From: Phycisphaerales bacterium
GTDB taxonomy: Bacteria > Planctomycetota > Phycisphaerae > Phycisphaerales > SM1A02
Assembly (NCBI GenBank): GCA_007127615.1
Contig: SKZB01000480.1
Coordinates: 1 to 12,208 of the forward strand
Length of the DNA stretch: 12,208 nucleotides
Direction: 5' to 3'
The translations under genes were made by a program, and so were the position numbers. Shown here one piece after another: positions 6,319 to 12,208 of the stretch. Below the pieces are notes generated by a model. The model saw nothing but the letters and a program-made list of their open reading frames with translations, was not told where the DNA came from and ran no database searches. The first letter of the stretch is position 1, and each line of letters starts with the position of its first letter.

Positions 6319-6692
6319 GATGCGTCGCGTGCTCCGGGGTCCTGTGATCGTTCTTCGTCGATGGACGCCTCACGCTCCACCCAGACCACCCATCGCCGAA
6401 TGGCCGGCTGACGGTCAATTCGATTCATGCCGGGATCATAGCCGAATCGCTCGCCGGTGAGACGATCCAACGCACCGATCGCCATCCACCGCACGCCGGG
6501 ATCATCCGAATCCAGTTGCTCGACGATCTTCCGTACCGCACTCCGGTCGCCCTGCCGCGCCGCATGCTCGATGGCGTACATCGTCGCGGCGGGATTCGCG
6601 GAATCGAATCCACCTTCAATCGCCGGCGGACCGCATCCGACGATCGAAAGAAGCAGGACCGCGAACATTGGCGAAATGCACTGGGGCACCAT
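6315..6692 (-). CDS. Small putative lipoprotein with HEAT-like repeat
   Basis: A 125-residue protein from ATG 6692. Residues 8-19 are hydrophobic (PMFAVLLLSIVG), followed by Cys20 in a weak lipobox (IVGC), so export and lipidation are likely but not certain; the N-terminus lacks the usual basic residues. Residues 37-80 form a HEAT-like helical pair (ATMYAIEHAARQGDRSAVRKIV, DDPGVRWMAIGALDRLTG) continuing to ERFGYDP (81-87) and AIRRWVVWVERE (97-108). This sequence style is typical of planctomycete HEAT-repeat proteins. A TTG at 6788 would add 32 residues in front of the signal sequence and is less likely. A -10-like TATGCT lies 6 bases before the chosen ATG. It appears to lead the kinase-STAS-mlaE operon. 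It could anchor or sense something for the module; that is inference. Confidence 0.68.
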   Translation of the reverse strand: MVPQCISPMFAVLLLSIVGCGPPAIEGGFDSANPAATMYAIEHAARQGDRSAVRKIVEQLDSDDPGVRWMAIGALDRLTGERFGYDPGMNRIDRQPAIRRWVVWVEREASIDEERSQDPGARDAS

Positions 6693-6698
6693 ACCCGG

Positions 6699-6704
6699 AG
6701 CATA
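6699..6704 (-). promoter_or_regulatory. Possible -10 box (TATGCT) for the lipoprotein-kinase-STAS-mlaE operon
   Basis: On the minus strand TATGCT is followed by six bases and then the ATG at 6692. Transcription would begin almost at the start codon, giving a leaderless or nearly leaderless message. No clear Shine-Dalgarno exists before this ATG, which agrees. No convincing -35 box was found. Confidence 0.35.
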
Positions 6705-6835
6705 CGACAGCCCGGCAGAATCAGCAAAAGGCCAGCCGTCACCGAGCACCGCGCGGAAGTCCGCGATATCTTCCTGCTGCGTCGTCAATCAGTCACTCTC
6801 TCCATCCGGCCTGAGTCCGTTCGAGGTTTCCGTCA

Positions 6836-7708
6836 ATGCCGAATCACCGTTACGACCTGCTCGTGATCGATCTCGACGGCACGCTGCTGGACCGGGAGAA
6901 CCGGGTTCCGGTTGAGAATCATCGCGCCATCGACCGGGCTCGGGAGGCCGGCATCGAGATCATGATCGCCACGGGCCGGGCCCTCGTGGAGTCGCGCCCG
7001 GCCCTGGAAGCGATCGAACATGACGGGCTGATCGTCACGGCGGGCGGATCGATGCTCAACGAGGCGCACACCGGGACGACGCGACGACGGTTCGTCCTGT
7101 CCCCGGCGGTCGTCCGCGAAGTCACCCAGACGCTCCTGGCGCACGGGCACCGGGTTCTGATTCTGAAGGATGCCCACGCGGCGGGATATGACTATCTCGC
7201 CATCGGCCGCGGGCAGTTGAACCCGGCATCCGAGTGGTGGTTCAGTGTCATGAACCCGATCGTCCGGCATGCGGAACATCCCGACCACGATGAGCATCCG
7301 GGCGACACGGTTCGGGCCGGTGTGGTCGCCGACTCCGAACATCTCGCCCCGGTGGCCGAATCGCTGCGGGAGGTCCTCGGCCCGCGGGCTTTTCTCCAGC
7401 ATTGGGCCGCCGTGACCGAATCCGAAGCCACCGGATCGACCACGCATCTTCTGGAGGTCTTCAGTCCGAATGTGAACAAGTGGACCATGATTTCCGAGCA
7501 TGCACGCGAGCACGGCATCCCGGCGGAACGCATCGCCGCGATCGGGGACGGGCTCAACGATGTCGAGCTGGTCGAAAACGCCGGCACGGGTATTGCCATG
7601 GCCAACGCCGATCCGCGCGTGCAGGCCGTCGCGAAGCGGAAGACCCTCGGTCATGATCAACACGGCGTCGCCCATGCCATCGAGCGGATTCTCGACGGGG
7701 AGTGGTAG
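6836..7708 (+). CDS. Cof-type HAD-superfamily hydrolase (subclass IIB phosphatase)
   Basis: A 290-residue protein with all four HAD motifs. Motif I is DLDGTLLD (12-19) with nucleophile Asp12 and acid/base Asp14. Motif II is ATGR (45-48) with Thr46. Motif III is Lys215 in NVNKW. Motif IV is GDGLNDVELV (237-246) with Asp238 and Asp242, followed by GIAMANA (252-258). The large cap between motifs II and III is that of the Cof/IIB subclass, cytoplasmic Mg2+-dependent phosphatases acting on sugar phosphates, nucleotides or cofactors. The exact substrate cannot be read from the sequence. The cap insert around 140-156 is rich in His and Asp. The start has GAGG (6823-6826), 9 bases upstream. It is divergent from the lipoprotein operon and lies 114 bases before the oxidoreductase-like gene on the same strand. 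Confidence 0.93.
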   Translation: MPNHRYDLLVIDLDGTLLDRENRVPVENHRAIDRAREAGIEIMIATGRALVESRPALEAIEHDGLIVTAGGSMLNEAHTGTTRRRFVLSPAVVREVTQTLLAHGHRVLILKDAHAAGYDYLAIGRGQLNPASEWWFSVMNPIVRHAEHPDHDEHPGDTVRAGVVADSEHLAPVAESLREVLGPRAFLQHWAAVTESEATGSTTHLLEVFSPNVNKWTMISEHAREHGIPAERIAAIGDGLNDVELVENAGTGIAMANADPRVQAVAKRKTLGHDQHGVAHAIERILDGEW

Positions 7709-7710
7709 GC

Positions 7711-7733
7711 AGCCGGAATTGGGTCCGGTTCTT
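7711..7733 (+). terminator. Weak stem-loop after the HAD gene, possible terminator
   Basis: AGCCGGA (7711-7717) can pair with TCCGGTT (7724-7730), including one G-T pair, around a 6-base loop, just after the HAD stop. Only a short T-poor run (CTTG) follows, so termination would be weak. A perfect palindrome GGCACCGGTGCC also lies at 7748-7759. Confidence 0.22.
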
Positions 7734-7807
7734 GAGCAGACGAAGCAGGCACCGGTGCCCGCGCGGCTGGCCCTTCCCGTGAGCGTTCGCTCCGCACCAT
7801 CGATCCG

Positions 7808-7813
7808 TACAAT
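7808..7813 (+). promoter_or_regulatory. Possible -10 box (TACAAT) for the oxidoreductase-like gene
   Basis: TACAAT ends 9 bases before the GTG at 7823, so transcription would start at or within a few bases of the start codon. No Shine-Dalgarno precedes that GTG, consistent with a leaderless message. The -35 region is weak (GTTCGC at 7785-7790, a poor match). Confidence 0.4.
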
Positions 7814-7822
7814 ACGCCCGTC

Positions 7823-10800
7823 GTGCCGCCCTCCTCACCCCGAATCCCGAATCAGGTCCTCACCGCTCACGACGGGCTCCACCTGCTCTACGGCTGGCAG
7901 GCGATTCTGAAGGGACTGCTGGAGTCGGATCGCGAAGTCTCTCTGGTGACCGGCCCGAACGGCGAGTTGTTCGATCCGCTCTGGCAATCCGCCAACGACG
8001 AGGGGACCGCTTCGACGTTCCGGGCGCACGGCCTGAGCCTGACCGCCACGCCCACGGCCCAGCGCGCGCTGGTTCTCGCCGGGCGGGCCGCCCAGTCCGG
8101 CCACGGCGCGGTCGCTCTGGTCGCCAACGACCATCTCGATGAATCGTTGCGCGCGTTGCACGAGCTGACGCGGCGATCCCTTCCGAGTGGGGCCGCCCTG
8201 GTCATTCTGCTCGAGGATGATCCGACCTCGGAAACGCCCCTGCTTCCCCGCCGCACGGCGAGTCAGATCGGGCTGGCGTGCCTCGAGCCGCGTAACCTGA
8301 GCGACTTGCGTGAACAGCTTGACCACGCGCTGCGTCTGAGCCGCGCGACGGCTCGTCCGATCGGCATGGTGATCCACCGTTCCCTGCTGCACTCCGCGCA
8401 GACGATGCGCTGTTATCCGAATCGGGAGCAGGCGCCGGTGGATGCGCTGCTGGTGCGGAGTCGGCGCCCGCGGATCAGTGAGACCCGTGACCTCCTGCGG
8501 ATGGCGCGGCGGCTGGAACTCAATGCGACGCGAAGTCTGCCCAGTCCCGGCGAACGCGTTCCGATCGGGTGCATCACGATCGGCCCGGCGACCGGCGTGC
8601 TCAACCATCTGACGCATGACCTGAATCTGATCGGACGGATCCCGATCCTGATGCTCCGACTGCTGCATCCGCTGGATGAGGCCGCCATCTCGCGTTTTCT
8701 GCAGCGCTGCCGTCGCGTCATTGTGCTTGAGCCGCGCCCGGGGGAAGTTGAAGAGGCCATTCAACATCTGGTCGCCTCCGCGCGCGAGCACGGACAGCCC
8801 GGCGCGAGTCTCTGGGGAAGATTGATTCCGGAAGATTCGGAAGAAGGGGTCCGCTCGCTCATGCCGGACCATGGCCCGCTGCATCCCTCGGTGCTCGCCC
8901 GCGAGTTGTTGCACCTGCTGCACATGATTCGGCCGACGATCGATGTGGCCGGCCGTCTGGCCCCGAATCCGCCTCCGCTCCTGCATCCGCCCGCACCCCG
9001 CGGGGCGTTGTTCGGCGCTTCGGCGGCTCTGGATGAACTGCGCAAACTGGCGACCGAGGTCGATCAGTGGCTGCACGAGCCTTCGCCCTACGAGGAGCGC
9101 GATGTCCCGCCGACCTCGCTGGCGATCGACGGCATCGTGCCGGCTCATTATCAGCCGCGACTGGTCTTCGTCGAATTCTGGACCGCCCTCGAGATGATCC
9201 GCTCCGGCCTCGCGGCCATTCGGCACGCAGCGCGAACCGAGGCCCCCTGGGTGTTTCTGGTGGCGGACTTTGCATCGCCGGATCGGATCAGTCTTGAACG
9301 CATGATCCGCGGCGCCGTCCCCTCCGATCACACCGACCGCATCCACATTGCGATCGCCAGTCTGAGTCAGCGCACCGACCTGCGGGAACTGCTTCAGAAC
9401 GCCGCGCTGGAAGATCGCTTGACCGTGCTGCTCGTCCGGGACGGCAGTCCGCCCCGCTGGGACCCCGACGGGCTTGACCGCGCGCTGGCGGAGATTGATC
9501 GGTTCGGATTCCAGCCGAATCAGATTCTCACCTGGCCGGTCGAGCAGGCGTGCGCCTTTGATCTGCGGCCGAATCAACTCACCGTCGATCCGGATGAATC
9601 GCGCCAGCCGCCAACCCCCGTTCGGACGGAGGTGAGTGTCGAACGGACTTCACGTCACAGCCGCGGACCACTGCGTTTGCGGGTGCAACCGATGGTGGAA
9701 CAGATCGAAGTCGTGCGAACCCGGCCGCCGGCCTGGCAATGGCATTCGCCGGACTCCCCCCGGCCGCAGATTCCCTCGCCCGTTCACCGGGCGCAGAGCC
9801 ACTGGCGGGCGCACCTCGCCGGGTTTCGCGGCCGCATCCCGGGATTGGCGGGCATGGTGCTGACCGATGCCGGCCGAGAGATGGGCTACGACGTTCAGTG
9901 CGTCGGAGACCCCACGGTCATCGGCCCCGGCCGACGTGCCTGGATGCAACTGCTCTACCGGCGAATCTCCGAAACCGAGCGAACCGCCCCGCATTTCACG
10001 CCAACCATACCCTACGGCGAAGCGGATCTGCTGCTCGTGCTGGATGGCGCGGAGGGACTGCGCGCGGTCGACCCCGATGCGCCGCTCCGAGTCGCCAGTC
10101 CGCAACAGACCGCGACCGTCGCCAACGTCGGACACTTTTCCGGTGAGAGTGAAACCGCGCCGACGGCCGGGGAGCAGGCGAACATCGTCCAATCACTGGC
10201 TGCGGTCACGCACGCGGACCGACAGTCCCTGCACAACTACAGCGCCGCCTGTCGCCTCTGGTTCCAGACCGATCGGGTGACGGATCTCGCGCTGCTGGGT
10301 GCGGCGTACCAGCACGGCTTCATTCCCGTCACCCTTGAAGCCATCGAGCGTGCCGTCCGCCGGGTGGAAGAGCGCGGATACGGCCGGGCGCAGGAAGCGT
10401 TCGCGTTCGGTCGTCAACTGGCGATCGAAGAGCGCCTCCTGGCCCGACGACGCGAGGAATCGGATCCCGATCTCGATCATCTCGCGCGCCGGCTTGTCCT
10501 GCCCCTGAAACGAAGCCGATGGCGCGGCGCGTCGATCGCTTCGGAACTCGATTCACTGATTCGAAAGAGTCTGCAGGCCATGCCCGGGTTGATGGAAACC
10601 AACTCCGGCCGCGACGCGATGAGAATTTTTCTGATGGCGGCATACCGGTGCATGGAATGGGGCGGTATGCGCTACGCGGAGCGTTACGTCGAACTGATCA
10701 CCACGCTCTACCGCGCCGACCGCGCCAACGCCGGACGCGCCCTGACCCGCCACGCCATTCTGCCGCTGGCGGAAACGATGCTGATCCACGATCCGATTTA

Positions 10801-11299
10801 CCTGGCCACCATGGCGACCAGCCCCGAGCAGCGTCGCCGCCTGCGGGAGCGCGTCAACGTCAAGCCGGGCCGGGGCGATCAGATCGAACGGCGATACCTC
10901 ACGCGCCTCGAGCTGACGGCTTTTCGTCGCCGCTTTCGCGCTGACGTGCGCACCAGCGACTGGCCGGCGCGAATCGCGCGGGGGCTGTGGCATCTCACCC
11001 CGTCCCCCTGGCGGGGAACGCGCCGGGAACGAGAACTCCGCGAGTACACCATGGAACTCGTCCGGCGCGCCGGCTACGAGAGCGAGCAACGCTACGAGCA
11101 CTGGCGCGATGTCTTTCGCCGATTGCATCACCACGCGGTGGAGAATCGACTGCGCGACATGGCGATCGCCGAACTGCGCATGCTGAGCAATCATGAAGTC
11201 TCGTTCCGAGTCCAGGATGATTCACCCTCGGAAGGCGCCGTTCAGCGCGTCGAACCGGCGGCCGACCCGGCGGCGAGACCGACCGAAACGTCTCGTTGA
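7823..11299 (+). CDS. Divergent single-chain indolepyruvate/2-oxoacid ferredoxin oxidoreductase-like protein, probably catalytically altered
   Basis: A 1158-residue protein from GTG 7823. By eye it follows the domain order of single-chain indolepyruvate:ferredoxin oxidoreductases (about 1150-1200 residues). An alpha domain I-like part is at 12-200 and domain II-like at 245-318 (ILMLRLLHPLDEAAISRF, VIVLEPRPGEVEEAI). A TPP-domain-like part at 430-590 includes MIRSGLAAIRHAARTEAP, like the family's FHSGLLAIRAAVAAG. The gamma-like part at 660-775 ends in EADLLLVLD. The strongest match is DLALLGAAYQHGFIPVTLEA (821-840) with AFAFGRQLA (860-868). A DUF6537-like C-terminus follows (880-1125). It lacks what the enzyme needs: only eight isolated cysteines and no CxxC, no CSGCPHN, no GDGT-type thiamine/Mg2+ motif, and a degenerate Gly-rich gamma loop (AGFRGRIPGLAG). 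Codon use and coding frame look normal, so it is not a decaying pseudogene. Its role is unknown. Confidence 0.66.
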   Translation: MPPSSPRIPNQVLTAHDGLHLLYGWQAILKGLLESDREVSLVTGPNGELFDPLWQSANDEGTASTFRAHGLSLTATPTAQRALVLAGRAAQSGHGAVALVANDHLDESLRALHELTRRSLPSGAALVILLEDDPTSETPLLPRRTASQIGLACLEPRNLSDLREQLDHALRLSRATARPIGMVIHRSLLHSAQTMRCYPNREQAPVDALLVRSRRPRISETRDLLRMARRLELNATRSLPSPGERVPIGCITIGPATGVLNHLTHDLNLIGRIPILMLRLLHPLDEAAISRFLQRCRRVIVLEPRPGEVEEAIQHLVASAREHGQPGASLWGRLIPEDSEEGVRSLMPDHGPLHPSVLARELLHLLHMIRPTIDVAGRLAPNPPPLLHPPAPRGALFGASAALDELRKLATEVDQWLHEPSPYEERDVPPTSLAIDGIVPAHYQPRLVFVEFWTALEMIRSGLAAIRHAARTEAPWVFLVADFASPDRISLERMIRGAVPSDHTDRIHIAIASLSQRTDLRELLQNAALEDRLTVLLVRDGSPPRWDPDGLDRALAEIDRFGFQPNQILTWPVEQACAFDLRPNQLTVDPDESRQPPTPVRTEVSVERTSRHSRGPLRLRVQPMVEQIEVVRTRPPAWQWHSPDSPRPQIPSPVHRAQSHWRAHLAGFRGRIPGLAGMVLTDAGREMGYDVQCVGDPTVIGPGRRAWMQLLYRRISETERTAPHFTPTIPYGEADLLLVLDGAEGLRAVDPDAPLRVASPQQTATVANVGHFSGESETAPTAGEQANIVQSLAAVTHADRQSLHNYSAACRLWFQTDRVTDLALLGAAYQHGFIPVTLEAIERAVRRVEERGYGRAQEAFAFGRQLAIEERLLARRREESDPDLDHLARRLVLPLKRSRWRGASIASELDSLIRKSLQAMPGLMETNSGRDAMRIFLMAAYRCMEWGGMRYAERYVELITTLYRADRANAGRALTRHAILPLAETMLIHDPIYLATMATSPEQRRRLRERVNVKPGRGDQIERRYLTRLELTAFRRRFRADVRTSDWPARIARGLWHLTPSPWRGTRRERELREYTMELVRRAGYESEQRYEHWRDVFRRLHHHAVENRLRDMAIAELRMLSNHEVSFRVQDDSPSEGAVQRVEPAADPAARPTETSR

Positions 11300-11320
11300 A
11301 CGCGCCGAGCGCCGCCCCGA

Positions 11321-12208
11321 TCATTCTTTGCCCGGTGCCGAAACGCGAAGTTCCGCCCGCCGTTCGTGGCGCAACTGGCCGCACGCCGCGGCGATATCGC
11401 GTCCCCGGCTGGCGCGAAGGTGCGCGTTGATCCCCCGCTCCCGCAGCGTGCGCTGAAAGAGGTGCACATCCTCGGTCGTCGGCCGGTCGTACGGCAAGCC
11501 GCGCACTTCGTTGTACCGAATGAGGTTGATGTTCGCCCGCAGGCGCTTCGCGACCTGCGCGAGCTCACGCGCATGCTCCACCCGATCGTTCACACCGCGC
11601 AGAAGCAGATACTCCAGCGTGATCTCCCGACCGGTCTTCTGAAAGTAGGCATCACACGCATCGAGAATCTCTTCGATCGTGGCGTACTCCGCCCAGGGAA
11701 TGAGTTCCCGCCGGATCTCATCGTTCGGCGCGTGGAGACTCAGCGCCAGGGTCACGGGAACCTCAAAGTCGATGAGCTTGCGGATCGCGGCGGGCAATCC
11801 GACGGTCGAGACCGTGATCCGCCGCGCGCCGATCCCGAGCCCCCAGTCGGCGTTGAGCGTGCGGATCGCCTGCGTTACCGCGGTGTAGTTGGCCAGCGGC
11901 TCCCCCATCCCCATGAAGACGATGTTGGTGATCCGGCCGACCTCGGGCATGAGCCCGAGCCGGTACGCCTGCTCCACGATCTGCCCCGGCCTCAGGTTGC
12001 CGTCCAATCCGCCCAACCCCGAAGCGCAGAATCGGCAGCCGACCGGGCAGCCGACCTGACTGGAGATGCACGCGGTCTTGCGCTGCTCCGTCGGGATCAT
12101 CACACATTCCGTCTCGCGGGGCGGGGTCTGGTCCGCCTCACCCCAGCCCAGAAGAATCTTCTGCGTGCCATCGGTCGCCACCTGGTGGGCCAGGCCGCGA
12201 CCATCGAA
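11321..12208 (-). CDS. rlmN: RlmN, dual-specificity 23S rRNA/tRNA adenine-C2 methyltransferase, N-terminus beyond window edge
   Basis: The minus-strand frame is open to the right edge, giving 295 residues without the first part of the protein (RlmN is usually about 350-380). It is a radical-SAM enzyme that methylates C2 of A2503 in 23S rRNA and A37 of some tRNAs. The [4Fe-4S] motif CPVGCRFC holds Cys54, Cys58 and Cys61 of the visible part. Other signatures are GMGEPLANY (100-108), ITVSTVG (131-137), LSLHAPNDEIR (156-166), YLLLRGVND (200-208) and, near the end, RGRDIAAACGQL (268-279), whose Cys276 corresponds to the methyl-carrying cysteine of RlmN. A GTG at 12181 could be mistaken for a start, but the upstream codons (FDGRGLAHQ) fit the family and stay open. 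The gene is convergent with the oxidoreductase-like gene, 21 bases apart. Confidence 0.97.
   Translation of the reverse strand, partial: FDGRGLAHQVATDGTQKILLGWGEADQTPPRETECVMIPTEQRKTACISSQVGCPVGCRFCASGLGGLDGNLRPGQIVEQAYRLGLMPEVGRITNIVFMGMGEPLANYTAVTQAIRTLNADWGLGIGARRITVSTVGLPAAIRKLIDFEVPVTLALSLHAPNDEIRRELIPWAEYATIEEILDACDAYFQKTGREITLEYLLLRGVNDRVEHARELAQVAKRLRANINLIRYNEVRGLPYDRPTTEDVHLFQRTLRERGINAHLRASRGRDIAAACGQLRHERRAELRVSAPGKE

Noticed and set aside
6693..6788. N-terminal extension of the HEAT-like lipoprotein from a TTG at 6788
   Set aside because: It would put 32 hydrophilic residues ahead of the signal sequence, uses a rare start and has no ribosome site.
7835..9577. 580-codon open frame on the minus strand inside the oxidoreductase-like gene
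   Set aside because: Its codons are in register with the plus-strand codons, where a G/C-rich third position becomes the first base of the antisense codon, so stops are rare. The translation is Arg/Gln-rich with no recognisable domain.
7823..11299. Pseudogene interpretation of the oxidoreductase-like gene
   Set aside because: No internal stop or frameshift over 1158 codons and G/C-rich third positions throughout, so it is under coding constraint even though catalytic motifs are missing.

Overview
The window is GC-rich and gene-dense. It carries nine protein genes on both strands, with no rRNA, tRNA, CRISPR array or transposase that I can see. The best guess for the source is a planctomycete (Planctomycetota, possibly Phycisphaerae-like). 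This rests on gene style: a HEAT-type lipoprotein ending in the LTGxxFGYDP...RRWxxW pattern common there, a secreted FG-GAP protein, a PDZ-less trypsin-like protease with an N-terminal SH3-like stretch, and a DUF3352-like secreted protein. Some genes have good Shine-Dalgarno sites and others none. The assignment is inference, not proof.

Layout. (1) Positions 1-1325, minus: an exported FG-GAP/VCBS repeat protein, cut off at the left edge. (2) Positions 1326-1451: a divergent control region with two possible overlapping promoters. (3) Positions 1452-4330, plus: a trypsin-like protease and then a 602-residue secreted protein resembling DUF3352 families, ending in a textbook bidirectional terminator (4361-4394). 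(4) Positions 4395-4504: a palindrome and a 9-bp tandem repeat. (5) Positions 6692 down to 4505, minus: a probable operon of HEAT-like lipoprotein, RsbW-type kinase, STAS protein and MlaE lipid-transport permease. The first three overlap by 4 and 8 bases. The STAS-to-mlaE gap holds an 11-bp-type tandem repeat. (6) Positions 6836-11299, plus: a Cof-type HAD phosphatase, then a 1158-residue protein with the architecture of single-chain indolepyruvate ferredoxin oxidoreductase but without recognisable cluster or thiamine-binding motifs. (7) Positions 11321-12208, minus: rlmN, whose 5' end lies beyond the right edge.

How the genes may work together. The first three genes encode exported proteins and look like an envelope or periplasmic cluster. 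The kinase-STAS pair is a partner-switch module lying directly before a lipid-transport permease. The STAS protein could act as a classical anti-sigma antagonist or as an MlaB-like partner of MlaE, and the kinase raises the possibility of phosphorylation control of lipid transport. The oxidoreductase-like protein is the strangest gene, because its domain order is kept while its catalytic signatures appear lost. HAD and rlmN are ordinary housekeeping genes.
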